DNA of 64,000 bases from an uncultured Clostridia bacterium (GTDB lineage Bacteria; Bacillota; Clostridia; Christensenellales; Borkfalkiaceae): the NCBI GenBank assembly GCA_934247935.1, contig CAKQKE010000002.1, positions 272,492-336,491 on the forward strand. Direction: 5' to 3'. Shown piece by piece: positions 45,147 to 54,062 of this stretch. How positions within the stretch are numbered: the first letter of the stretch is position 1; each line of letters starts with the position of its first letter. The notes below the pieces were generated by a model. That model was not told the DNA's origin. It made no database searches and saw only the letters and a program-made list of their open reading frames with translations. The position numbers were made by a program, and so were the translations under genes.

Positions 45147-45376
45147 AATTACCTTCTTGTTGCCCGATATTTTCGCATCGGCAATAACTGCCTTTTTAAT
45201 CTTTTAAGAACAAATGCCCTTTTAACTAAAAATATTTTACCATATAACTATAAAAAAATCCATAGGCTGAACGAAATTATAAAAAGAAAAATCTTTAATT
45301 TATTTACGTAATATTTGCAATATTTATGCTATTCCCCTCGATACACACTACATATTTTTTTTGTAAAAATGCCATT

Positions 45377-45402
45377 ATTGCGCGATACGTATTGCGTAAA
45401 AC
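45377..45402 (-). repeat. Dispersed palindrome copy, reversed
   Basis: ATTGCGCGATACG then TATTGCGTAAAAC: here the exact consensus half is on the minus strand, making it the one clearly reversed copy, though the trailing AAAACCG matches forward copies. Confidence 0.75.
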
Positions 45403-45427
45403 CGTTTTTTAAGTATTTTATAACATT

Positions 45428-45466
45428 AAAGCGGCAGCAACAAATTAGGTTGCCCGCCGCTTTTTA
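45428..45466 (+). terminator. Terminator-like hairpin
   Basis: AAAGCGGC/GCCGCTTT outer stem and GCAAC/GTTGC inner stem, followed by five T on plus. No plus-strand gene precedes it, so its role is unclear. Confidence 0.55.
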
Positions 45467-45600
45467 TTAAAAATATGATTTTTATCAACCAAAACAATTA
45501 TTTAAATAGCAATTTTTATATATTAAATTCTATGAGTGCCGAAATAATCTTTCTAACACAAATTTTGGTTTAACAATCATTTTACACTGTCTCACTGTCG

Positions 45601-45759
45601 TTTTCCCGCCGCTTTGCGCCGTCGCTCCCGTGACGCGATTGCGTTAATCGCGAACAGTCGCTATTCCGTCGTTTCTCTCCTTACAAATCCCTTCTTTATA
45701 CTTAAAAAAATCCGAAAGCACCGCTTTGGGTACTTTTGGATTTGTGGTGCGGATGACGG
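45601..45759. repeat. 159-base direct repeat, copy A, with a tRNA-Leu 3' stub
   Basis: Nearly identical to 45922-46080. It ends with TGGTGCGGATGACGG, the complement of the last 15 bases of tRNA-Leu including CCA, and includes a copy of the tRNA terminator. Confidence 0.9.
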
Positions 45760-45836
45760 ATTTCTGCCCCTTAATAAGGGGAAAACAAACGTAGTTTGTG
45801 AGGGGTTTGCCGTCTGCGGCTGAGCAATTTGCTCTT

Positions 45837-45887
45837 GTAATTTGCAAAGCATTTTACTAAAACTCATACTTGTGCTTTGCAAATTAC
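45837..45887. repeat. Perfect 15-base inverted repeat between the duplications
   Basis: GTAATTTGCAAAGCA and TGCTTTGCAAATTAC with a 21-base loop. Neighbouring CCCCTTAATAAGGGG (45767) and GAGCaatttGCTC (45822) add further hairpins. Confidence 0.8.
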
Positions 45888-45921
45888 TTCGGTCAGTCGC
45901 TAAAAACTTGCCACAGTCAAC

Positions 45922-46080
45922 TTTTCCCGCCGCTTTGCGCCGTCGCTCCCGTGACGCGATTGCGTTAATCGCGAACAATCGCTATTCCGTCGTTTCTCTC
46001 CTTACAAATCCCGTCTCTATACTTAAAAAAATCCGAAAGCACCGCTTTGGGTACTTTCGGATTTTTGGTGCGGATGACGG
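45922..46080. repeat. 159-base direct repeat, copy B, overlapping tRNA-Leu
   Basis: The copy linked to the intact tRNA. Offset from copy A is exactly 321 bases, with only a handful of differences. Confidence 0.9.
46025..46065 (-). terminator. Terminator of tRNA-Leu
   Basis: On minus, AAAATCCGAAAG pairs with CTTTCGGATTTT and runs into seven T, directly behind the CCA. Confidence 0.9.
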
Positions 46081-46150
46081 GATTTGAACCCACATGAGTT
46101 GCCCCATTAGAACCTGAATCTAACGCGTCTGCCGTTTCGCCACATCCGCA
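46066..46150 (-). tRNA. tRNA-Leu(CAG)
   Basis: An 85-base class II tRNA: acceptor TGCGGAT/ATCCGCA, anticodon stem TTAGA/TCTAA around TTCAGGT (anticodon CAG), long variable arm, T-arm GGGTTCAAATCCC, and encoded CCA. It reads CUG codons. A hairpin TTAAGCAAG/CTTGCTTAA (46154-46175) lies immediately upstream. Confidence 0.97.
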
Positions 46151-46236
46151 TATTTAAGCAAGTTGCCTTGCTTAATATTTATTTCGTTTTTATTGATAAA
46201 ATGCCTTTTAAAAGCACTTTTTACGCTTAATTTTTA

Positions 46237-47211
46237 TTAAATATTGCTTTTTATCGCCAAATGACTGTCGATAAACGCTTGTACTTTTTCGTTTTCTATA
46301 CCCGCAAGAGCCAAACACAGCGAAGTAAACGCGTCTTCAACGTGATTAAAACTTTCGTTGTCGTAAAGTTTTTGGCAAATTTCGTTTAGCGCGTCGATTA
46401 TCGAGTACGTCTGTTTTTCATCGAGATTAAACGAGTCCATACCGTCGTACACGTCTATCACGGCATTGTAAATAGCCACACTGCGCCTTGTGACGTACCA
46501 TTTTCTGAAAAAGTAATAGGTCGTAGCCGCAACCGCCGCCGATATAAGTATTATAAAACTTTGCCTGAGCACTGTAAAATACAGTGCTGTCAACACAACT
46601 ACTATTATAGCACAACTTATCCAAACAGACAAATACTTTTTAACTTTTTTTTGTTTTATCGCAAACTTGCCGATTAGTTCTTTTAAAGAAAACTCTACCA
46701 TTTCTTTGCTTAACCGATGTTCTTCGGCGTCGATTTTTTCTCTTTCGTCATCGGTCATGTTGCTTTTTTCTATAAAATCTTTAAAGCACGCGCTTATCTC
46801 TTGTTTTTCGGTTTCATCGGCAAATTCCATCGCTTTATCCAGATACTGCTTATAAGTAGTATTGGCATAGTCGGTCATGTTTTTGCACTCGAGACGGGCT
46901 TTATACAGCCACAACTTGTAATTCGTATTGGAATATTGCTCGGCAGTCTTTATTTCTTCTGCCGCCTTTTCAAATTCCATCGCGTTTAAGTGATAATCTA
47001 TCCTGTATAAGCACAATTCGAGCGTCTTGTAATCCTCGCCGTGAGCGACTTTTTTGTCTTCCGACTTCTCTTTTTTCAAACTCGAATAATATTTTACCGC
47101 CCTTTCCTTTTCGAGCGAGTTGCCGCAGTGCGGACACTGCATATGTCCGACTAAATCGTCAAGCACGAACTCTTTTTCGCAGTAATAACATTTAGCATTG
47201 TATTTTTCCAT
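46237..47211 (-). CDS. Zinc-ribbon membrane protein of unknown function
   Basis: The 324-residue product begins with a four-Cys zinc ribbon (CYYCEKE and CPHCGNS), then helical TPR-like sequence (residues about 60-190), then two membrane helices (WISCAIIVVVLTALYFTV and SFIILISAAVAATTYYFF), then a helical tail. The layout recalls zinc-ribbon-headed membrane proteins of Firmicutes; function not known. CGGAG precedes the ATG. Confidence 0.65.
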   Translation of the reverse strand: MEKYNAKCYYCEKEFVLDDLVGHMQCPHCGNSLEKERAVKYYSSLKKEKSEDKKVAHGEDYKTLELCLYRIDYHLNAMEFEKAAEEIKTAEQYSNTNYKLWLYKARLECKNMTDYANTTYKQYLDKAMEFADETEKQEISACFKDFIEKSNMTDDEREKIDAEEHRLSKEMVEFSLKELIGKFAIKQKKVKKYLSVWISCAIIVVVLTALYFTVLRQSFIILISAAVAATTYYFFRKWYVTRRSVAIYNAVIDVYDGMDSFNLDEKQTYSIIDALNEICQKLYDNESFNHVEDAFTSLCLALAGIENEKVQAFIDSHLAIKSNI

Positions 47212-47317
47212 CGCACACTCCGATATGCTTATTTTTGCGCCGGTTGCGCCTTTAACTATTAGTTTATTACGAAACCAACGTTTGACTTTTTACTTAATCA
47301 ATACTCATTTTAGCGCA

Positions 47318-47343
47318 TTTTACGCAATACGTATCTCGTAAAA
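47318..47343 (+). repeat. Dispersed palindrome copy
   Basis: TTTTACGCAATACGTATCTCGTAAAA followed by CCGTC, in the gap between guaA and the zinc-ribbon gene. Confidence 0.87.
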
Positions 47344-47454
47344 CCGTCAAACCGCTCAAATTAAACAACTTTTCTCGTCTATACAAACCACGTTAAACAG
47401 GCGTTAAATTGCCTTAATAAAAACCTTGTCAAACAATCTTAACGGGTAAAAACA

Positions 47455-48990
47455 TTATTCCCACTCTATCGTTGCGGGCGGTTTTGAGGTAATATCATAG
47501 CAAATTCGGTTGATATCTTTGACTTCGTTTACAATGCGGTTGCTTATTTTTTCAAGCACGTCGAAAGGTATACGCGCCCAATCGGCGGTCATACCGTCCA
47601 CGCTTGTGACGGCACGCAACGCCAAAGTATATTGATAAGTTCTTCCGTCGCCCATTACGCCGACGGTTTTGCAGTTTGTAAGCACCGCAAAATATTGCCA
47701 GATCTCTCTGTCGAGTCCCGCTTTTTTAATTTCTTCTCTATAAATATAATCCGCGTCTTGTAAAATCGCTATTTTTTCGGGGGTTATGTCGCCGATAATT
47801 CTTATTGCGAGCCCCGGACCGGGGAACGGTTGACGCATGACGATATTTTCGTCGAGACCGAGTTCTGATCCCACTTTCCTCACTTCGTCTTTAAACAAAT
47901 CTCTGAGTGGCTCGATAATCTCTTTAAAATCCACAACCGACGGCAAACCGCCCACGTTATGGTGAGATTTTATCGTTGCCGAATGACCTTTTCCGCTTTC
48001 GATTACGTCGGGATAAATCGTGCCCTGCACGAGATAATCTACAGCGCCTATCTTTTTTGCCTGCTCTTCAAACACCTCGATAAAGGCTTTGCCGATAATT
48101 TTTCTCTTTGTTTCCGGCTCTGTCACTCCTTTTAAAAGCGTAAGGAATTTTTCGCCTGCGTCTACTTTTATAAGATTCATGCCCATTTCGCATTTAAACA
48201 CTTTGTAGACCTCGTCCGCCTCGTTTTTACGCAACAATCCGTGGTCGACGAAAATGCAAGTGAGATTATTTCCAACCGCTTTGTGGATAAGAGTCGCCGC
48301 CACCGCACTGTCAACGCCGCCGCTCATGGCGCAAAGAACCTTTTTATCTCCCACTTTTGCTTTGATTTTTTCGACTTGCTCGTTAACAAAGTTAGACATC
48401 GTCCAATCGCCGTTAAGTCCGCAAACGTTGTACAAGAAATTATGTAAAATTTCGTTTCCGCATTTAGTGTGCATAACTTCAGGGTGGAATTGCACGCCGT
48501 AAATCTTTTTTTGTGCATTTTCAAATGCCGCGGCGGGGCAGGTTTTCGTCGTCGCCGTAACTTTAAATCCTTCGGGCACTTTGCTCACGTAGTCGGTATG
48601 GCTCATCCAACACACGTTTTTATCGGGAATACCTTTAAAAAGCAAACTTTCGGTATCGTAATTTATATCGCTTTTGCCGTATTCGCGAGTGTCGGCATGG
48701 CTGACCTCTCCTCCGAGCGTATAGGCGATTAATTGAGTGCCGTAACATATACCCAGCACGGGTATGCCGAGAGAAAAAATCTCTTTATCTATGCGCGGAG
48801 AACTTTCCTCGAATACGCTGTTAGGTCCGCCCGTAAAAATAATGCCGTCCGCACCGTAATCTTTAATTCTTTGCATAGAAATATCGCAAGGCAATAAGTC
48901 GCAATATACGTTCTGCTCTCTTACTCGTCTTGCGATTAATTGATTGTATTGACCGCCGAAATCAAGAATAAGTACTTTTTGATGTTTCAT
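47455..48990 (-). CDS. guaA: GMP synthase (glutamine-hydrolysing)
   Basis: The 511-residue enzyme converts XMP to GMP. The class I amidotransferase domain has GICYGTQL (catalytic Cys near 79) and GVQFHPEV (His/Glu near 170). The synthetase half has the PP-loop SGGVDS (about 225), and the C-terminal dimerisation domain ends DITSKPPATIEWE. Length is as expected. TAGGAGA precedes the ATG. No purine riboswitch is recognised in the short leader. Confidence 0.97.
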   Translation of the reverse strand: MKHQKVLILDFGGQYNQLIARRVREQNVYCDLLPCDISMQRIKDYGADGIIFTGGPNSVFEESSPRIDKEIFSLGIPVLGICYGTQLIAYTLGGEVSHADTREYGKSDINYDTESLLFKGIPDKNVCWMSHTDYVSKVPEGFKVTATTKTCPAAAFENAQKKIYGVQFHPEVMHTKCGNEILHNFLYNVCGLNGDWTMSNFVNEQVEKIKAKVGDKKVLCAMSGGVDSAVAATLIHKAVGNNLTCIFVDHGLLRKNEADEVYKVFKCEMGMNLIKVDAGEKFLTLLKGVTEPETKRKIIGKAFIEVFEEQAKKIGAVDYLVQGTIYPDVIESGKGHSATIKSHHNVGGLPSVVDFKEIIEPLRDLFKDEVRKVGSELGLDENIVMRQPFPGPGLAIRIIGDITPEKIAILQDADYIYREEIKKAGLDREIWQYFAVLTNCKTVGVMGDGRTYQYTLALRAVTSVDGMTADWARIPFDVLEKISNRIVNEVKDINRICYDITSKPPATIEWE

Positions 48991-49117
48991 GTGTTCTCCT
49001 ATTAATCTTTAAGTACGTTTGCCGAAGATAAAACGGTCGTTTTGCAAATAAAATCACAAATCGATTTTCGACAAATAAAAATATTTTTAAGCCGAATAAA
49101 TCGACTTTTCTACATGT

Positions 49118-49810
49118 TTAAACCGCCTTTCGGGCTTGTTCGATTCTGCTTATCATTTCGCGAATTTTAAGCAACACGTCGGAAATGGCGGCTTGCTCTT
49201 CGTCGGTAACAGCCCTCTCCACAAGCGTAACGGAAGGCGTATCTTCCCTTATACGTTTAAGTTCTTCTTTCGTGATGGTTTTGTCGATTGTAAGCGGTTC
49301 GAGTTTGGTATAAATGTTTTCGAGAGTCGCTTTGTCTTTATTTTTATACGCGCAAATGATAAACGAATTGACGGGATTGTACTTACCGAACTCGAAAGTG
49401 TATTTAAATACAGCGTCGAAAGCCTTTTGTTTGTACCCTTTATGGTATAATGCCGTCGAATATTTATTGGCGATAAAATCGTAATATTTCGTACCCGAAT
49501 CGGTATATCTGCTCTCGCTGTAATCGTAAAAACGCGGCTCGTCTAAAAGTTTTCCGCTATATCTGATTATAAGCGTTTCGTTGCCCGAATACACGCTTTT
49601 TGCAACCAAATCCAAAAGATTTTCAAAAGAATCGTCTCTTTTGTACACTACTTCGCTGCATTTCGCCGACAAACCGTCAAGCCCGAGCGTCGCGCAACTG
49701 TCTGACATTACTTTTGGAAAAAATATTACCATCGATCCCAAAAAGAACAACACCGCCGACAACAACGCAACTATCGAATACGTAAAAGTTTTTAATGCAA
49801 GTTTATTCAT
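49118..49810 (-). CDS. Hypothetical membrane-anchored protein
   Basis: The 230-residue product has one N-terminal membrane segment (TYSIVALLSAVLFFLGSMVI), then a helical domain with TPR-like character (STALYHKGYKQKAFDAVF), ending in a charged helix. Not recognised. TTGGAGG precedes the ATG. Confidence 0.65.
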   Translation of the reverse strand: MNKLALKTFTYSIVALLSAVLFFLGSMVIFFPKVMSDSCATLGLDGLSAKCSEVVYKRDDSFENLLDLVAKSVYSGNETLIIRYSGKLLDEPRFYDYSESRYTDSGTKYYDFIANKYSTALYHKGYKQKAFDAVFKYTFEFGKYNPVNSFIICAYKNKDKATLENIYTKLEPLTIDKTITKEELKRIREDTPSVTLVERAVTDEEQAAISDVLLKIREMISRIEQARKAV

Positions 49811-50047
49811 TAAACCTCCAACACAAAAACGTTTGTATTTTTGTCCGTGAGTAAAAATCGTTTAAAACAATCGACGGCAACTAATCTGTTTTTAATGCGC
49901 TATTTTTCCGTGCCGACCGAATTATTATATATATAATAACATATAATGCGAAAAATCAAAAGTATTTTTTACAAATTTTTATATCTTTCCGCAATTTTTC
50001 ATATTTTTTTATCGGGCAAAATATAAATAAAACGAAGGTAAAAGTAT

Positions 50048-50731
50048 ATGAAAAAATTTTTAAGTATAACGCTTTGCGTACTGTCCGTTATTTGCGCATG
50101 CGCGTTTGTTTCGTGTAAAAACGATAATTTGTATTTACAAAACGTCAGTCAATTACGCCTTGACGTATTCGTAGGCGACTACAACGGCAACACCCTCACC
50201 GTTTATCCCGAAGAAAAAGAGTATCCGTTTATTTACGACGGCAACGCCTGCGAAAGGAAACGCTTCGTCACTATAAAACTTGACAATCTTACAAGCGACG
50301 AGATTTACGCCGAATTTGTCATAGACAACGAAACTTACGGCTCTCAAATGGTTTTTCAAGTTCTGCCAAACGCTTTGATGTGCACGGTAGAAGTGCCGAC
50401 TTTGCCGCAAAAAAGCCTTACGGTGTCAATCACTCAAAACGACTCTATAGTCAAAGTAAACACAAAATCTGTCAGGATTGGAGATACCGTATCTTATAAA
50501 ACCGCTATAAACTCCGTTTTTAAACAAAAAAAAGATTTTATAAAAACACTTAAAACTCACAACGTGCTTCAAGCGGAAATCCAGGCAAGACTTTTATGTG
50601 AAGACGGTAAAAATTATTGGTATATCGGCTTTGCGGACAAAAAAGGCAACCTTACCGCATTTTTAATCGACGGCAAAGACGGCAAAATTTTAGCCGAGAA
50701 AAACCAACCCGCTCAACCCCGACCGAGATAA
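50048..50731 (+). CDS. Lipoprotein with PepSY-like C-terminus
   Basis: The 227-residue product has a lipobox (CAFVSC-KND), a beta-rich middle, and a C-terminal section (ILAEIQARLL-like LQAEIQARLLCEDGKNYWYI and FLIDGKDGKILAEK) reminiscent of PepSY domains, in which a short helix precedes a W-x-V-type hairpin. The domain call is tentative. GAAGG precedes the ATG. Confidence 0.6.
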   Translation: MKKFLSITLCVLSVICACAFVSCKNDNLYLQNVSQLRLDVFVGDYNGNTLTVYPEEKEYPFIYDGNACERKRFVTIKLDNLTSDEIYAEFVIDNETYGSQMVFQVLPNALMCTVEVPTLPQKSLTVSITQNDSIVKVNTKSVRIGDTVSYKTAINSVFKQKKDFIKTLKTHNVLQAEIQARLLCEDGKNYWYIGFADKKGNLTAFLIDGKDGKILAEKNQPAQPRPR

Positions 50732-50969
50732 CTTTATTTATCATCTTTATTTTATATCGTTTTCCAAGCGTCAATAATTTCTACTCTGGCTTAGCCAAAC
50801 GTAAATAAACGTAAGCGCGCATACAAAAACTACATTTTGAAAAAGTATAATAAAAATCGCTTTGCGGAATAGATTTTACATTAAAAAGGTTTTATATTTA
50901 AAACATTTTAGTTTAAAACTATTTTGTTTTAAAGAGTTTCGCAATTTATCAAACAAATTTAAACGTTAA

Positions 50970-51003
50970 AAAAGAGTTGCCGAATAAAGCAACTCTTTTC
51001 AAA
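50970..51003. terminator. Convergent terminator
   Basis: AAAAGAGTTGC/GCAACTCTTTT with an eight-base loop between the lipoprotein and the CvpA-like gene. The rest of 50732-51034 shows only AT-rich sequence. Confidence 0.85.
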
Positions 51004-51034
51004 TTTAATAATCATTATTTATATAGCGGATTTA

Positions 51035-51613
51035 TTATACGCCGGCAGCACCTAAAATTTTACCTGCCAATTTATAAATTATGTTGGATATTTTTGCCGC
51101 TTGTAAAGTTTCGGAAGTAACTTTAAATACTCCGGGGCAAAGACGAACGACACACATAAATCCAATTATAATTACTGCGGCAAACGCTACGTCAATCACA
51201 ATACCCAAAATGCTGTCCAGATATTTGAAAGCGATGAACTTGCGGCAGTAGTTTAAGAATTTGCGGATAAGCCACATAAGCAAAGTAGAAATTATGTAAC
51301 AAACGATAAACGCGCCTAATCCGAACACGCCTTGAGCGAGATATTTGGAGACTTGCTCGCACGTCATACCGATTTTTTCAAATAAAGTATTTTCTCCGCC
51401 GAGCATGTTGTAGAACGATTCGGTGAGAGTCTCTATCCAGCCCCATTTTTCAAACGGGTTTGTAACGAGTAAAAACGCACCAAAGCCCGCAAGCGCAAGT
51501 GCTATAAGAACCGCAAAAAAACCACCCGCAGTATTGCTGAAACCTTTTTTCCAACCGAAAATAGCCATCAACAACACCAACAAAATAATTGCCACGTCTG
51601 CTAACCAATACAT
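51035..51613 (-). CDS. CvpA-like membrane protein
   Basis: The 192-residue product has four to five membrane helices and the CvpA pattern: an N-terminal ADVAIILLVLLMAIFGWKKGF, a Gly-rich second helix, and a late LDSILGIVIDVAFAAVIIIG. CvpA proteins affect colicin V production and envelope stress in proteobacteria; the role here is unknown. Confidence 0.7.
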   Translation of the reverse strand: MYWLADVAIILLVLLMAIFGWKKGFSNTAGGFFAVLIALALAGFGAFLLVTNPFEKWGWIETLTESFYNMLGGENTLFEKIGMTCEQVSKYLAQGVFGLGAFIVCYIISTLLMWLIRKFLNYCRKFIAFKYLDSILGIVIDVAFAAVIIIGFMCVVRLCPGVFKVTSETLQAAKISNIIYKLAGKILGAAGV

Positions 51614-51911
51614 ATATGTATCCTATCCTTAAAATTATTTAAAAGCATAACATAGTACACTTGTATATATTATATATGCTTATTCGCAAAATGTCAACAC
51701 CAAATTTAATTTTTTTCGATTAAATTTTAATATTAAGTAAAACAAACAAGTAAAACAACGGTTTTACGCATAGAACTTGCTGAAAATTCCCGTTTTTGTT
51801 TAAACCTCTCGTAGCAACATATCAACTTTACCGCCGCCGACTTACCAAAGCCGCATTTATACCACGCTTCTACTCAAACAAATCGTCAAAGCCGTTTAAA
51901 TCTACCGTCGA

Positions 51912-53549
51912 TTATTGTTTTTTAAAACTGTCTTTTAGTCCGACAATTTCGGAAAGAACGACTTTGTCGCCTTTTGTCATCTTTTTAGCATAGCATTTTC
52001 TGAGCAATTGGAAACTTTCGCCGTCCTTTGCGTTTACAAGATAAGGTTCGGCTTTGCCGTTATATACGTGTATGCTGTCGTAATTCATTCTTTCGCTGAA
52101 ATCCTGACCGCTGTATTCGGCGTCTTTCAAAAGATATTCGTACTCCCTTATTTCTACGTCTTTGCAGTTGTTTGCGTCGACCCAGTGAATTGTACCTTTG
52201 CACTTAATTCCGCTCGTATCGTTTCCGCTGTGCGATTCGGGCACGTAACTGCACAAAATCTCTTTTACTTTGCCGTCGTCGTCCAGAACAACGTCGTCGC
52301 ATTTCACTATATAAGCGTTTTTAAGTCTTACGTAACCGTCCTTTTTAAGTCTGAAATATTTAGGAGGCGGACAAAGCGAAAAATCTTCCGCTTCTATATA
52401 CAAATCTTTAGAAAAAGTAATATCTCTTTGACCGAGTTCGGGCTTGTTGGGATTGATGTCGAATTTAAGAGTTTCGGTTGTGTCAGGATAGTTTGTAATG
52501 GTAAGTTTAACCGGCTCGAAAACAGCCATCGCTCTTTCGGCGTTGATATTGAGGTTGTCCCTTATAAAATGCTCGAAATAACTTACTTCTATTTCACTGT
52601 TTGCCTTTGCTACGCCGATTTCTTCGCAAAAAGCCTTGAGAGAATCCGCAGGCACCCCTCTGTTTCTGAGTCCCGTAAGAGTGGGCATTCTGGGATCGTC
52701 CCAGCCCTCTACCGCACCGTCCTCGACGAGTTTTTTAAGGTAACGTTTACTCATAACGGTGTTTGTGATATTCAACCTTGCAAACTCGATTTGTCTGGGT
52801 TTATGCTCTACGCCCGTGTTTTCCACGACCCAATTATACAAAGGTCTGTGGTCTTCGAATTCAAGCGTGCAAATAGAGTGAGTTACGCCTTGCATGCTGT
52901 CGCAAAGAGGATGAGCGAAATCATACATAGGATAAATGCACCATTTGTCGCCCGTTCTGTGGTGAGTAGCGTGCAAAACCCTGTAAATTACGGGGTCTCT
53001 CATGTTTATATTTGGGGAAGCCATATCGATTTTAGCACGCAAAACCTTTTCACCGTCCTTAAACTTACCCTCTTTCATCTGAGTGAACAACTCGAGGTTT
53101 TCCTCGATACTCCTGTTTCTGTACGGGCTTTCTTGTCCGGGTTGAGTCAAAGTACCCCTCATATCCTTGATTTGGTCGGCGGTAAGGTCGCACACGAAAG
53201 CCTTTCCGTCTTTAATAAGTTTTATCGCTTTTTCGTATATTACGTCGAAAAAGTCGGAAGCGTAATGGATTTCATACCACTTAAAGCCCAGCCACTTTAT
53301 ATCCTCTTTAATAGCGTCGACGTATTCGGTCTTTTCTTTAGAGGGGTTGGTATCGTCGAAGAATAAGTTGCACAAACCGTCGTATTTTTTTGCCGTGCCG
53401 AAATTGAGACACAACGATTTTGCGTGACCTATGTGTAAATAACCGTTAGGCTCGGGCGGAAATCTTGTGTGAACGGTTGTCACTTTCCCGCTTTCGATTT
53501 CATCGTTGATAATTTCTTCAATAAAGTTTTTTGCCTCTTTAATTTCCAT
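51912..53549 (-). CDS. glnS: Glutaminyl-tRNA synthetase
   Basis: The 545-residue class I synthetase has PPEPNGYLHIGHAKS (HIGH near residue 40), FDDTNP, and VMSKR (KMSKS equivalent near 265), followed by the two beta-barrel anticodon domains. Having GlnRS means Gln-tRNA can be charged directly rather than only through GatCAB. AAGGAGCG precedes the ATG. Confidence 0.96.
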   Translation of the reverse strand: MEIKEAKNFIEEIINDEIESGKVTTVHTRFPPEPNGYLHIGHAKSLCLNFGTAKKYDGLCNLFFDDTNPSKEKTEYVDAIKEDIKWLGFKWYEIHYASDFFDVIYEKAIKLIKDGKAFVCDLTADQIKDMRGTLTQPGQESPYRNRSIEENLELFTQMKEGKFKDGEKVLRAKIDMASPNINMRDPVIYRVLHATHHRTGDKWCIYPMYDFAHPLCDSMQGVTHSICTLEFEDHRPLYNWVVENTGVEHKPRQIEFARLNITNTVMSKRYLKKLVEDGAVEGWDDPRMPTLTGLRNRGVPADSLKAFCEEIGVAKANSEIEVSYFEHFIRDNLNINAERAMAVFEPVKLTITNYPDTTETLKFDINPNKPELGQRDITFSKDLYIEAEDFSLCPPPKYFRLKKDGYVRLKNAYIVKCDDVVLDDDGKVKEILCSYVPESHSGNDTSGIKCKGTIHWVDANNCKDVEIREYEYLLKDAEYSGQDFSERMNYDSIHVYNGKAEPYLVNAKDGESFQLLRKCYAKKMTKGDKVVLSEIVGLKDSFKKQ

Positions 53550-53591
53550 TTTATCGCTCCTTTATTTACTTAAAGTGTATGAATTGTACTA

Positions 53592-53618
53592 TTTTTACGC
53601 AATACGTATTATGTAAAA
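53592..53618 (+). repeat. Dispersed palindrome copy
   Basis: TTTTTACGCAATACGTAT followed by TATGTAAAACCGAC, upstream of glnS. Confidence 0.88.
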
Positions 53619-53999
53619 CCGACAATTTTATAAAAATCGTTAATTAAAACTCGCCTTTTATCCGGCTTAAATTTTTCTTCGTTTTGCTTCAGGTTTGTAT
53701 TACGTTATATTTCGCAAAATTGCCGAACAAACAATAAAAACCGCCATAAAAATTCGCATTTGACTTTTATTTAAATTATAATAGCATATTTTATGCGATT
53801 TTACAATTATTTTAAGTTAATTTTATCATTTATTTGACAATTTCGGCGGCAATATTATCTCGATTTAATATTATTTGCCACACATTTATTGCGCCGCGTT
53901 TATTTTTTCATGGCAACTTAACCGACCGAATTTACCGTGATAAATAAACAAGCAAATTACTTTATACAAACAATAAAAGCCAATGCGATTTAATTTTAC

Positions 54000-54028
54000 T
54001 TGACAATATAAAGAAAAGATAATAAAAT
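54000..54028 (+). promoter_or_regulatory. Promoter of glyQS
   Basis: TTGACA at 54000-54005 and TAAAAT at 54023-54028, spacer 17. Confidence 0.8.
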
Positions 54029-54062
54029 TATATAAAAACAATTTACTTTATCGAGGGTTTTT

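Larger units (their letters stand above)
45147..46027. other. Gene-free region with palindrome, hairpins and a direct duplication
   Basis: About 880 bases without a real gene. It holds a palindrome copy (45377), a terminator (45428), the two copies of a 159-base repeat, and a 15-base perfect inverted repeat between them. Confidence 0.7.
53550..54062. other. Divergent region glnS/glyQS
   Basis: Holds a palindrome copy (53592) and the glyQS promoter. I looked for a T-box (AGGGTGG core) and saw none. Confidence 0.7.

Noticed and set aside
52008..53366. A 452-codon open frame on plus
   Set aside because: It is wholly antisense to glnS, has no ribosome site, and its product is a compositional shadow rich in Phe, Val and Arg.
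53550..54062. T-box leader before glyQS
   Set aside because: No AGGGTGG-type T-box core and no antiterminator fold was found.
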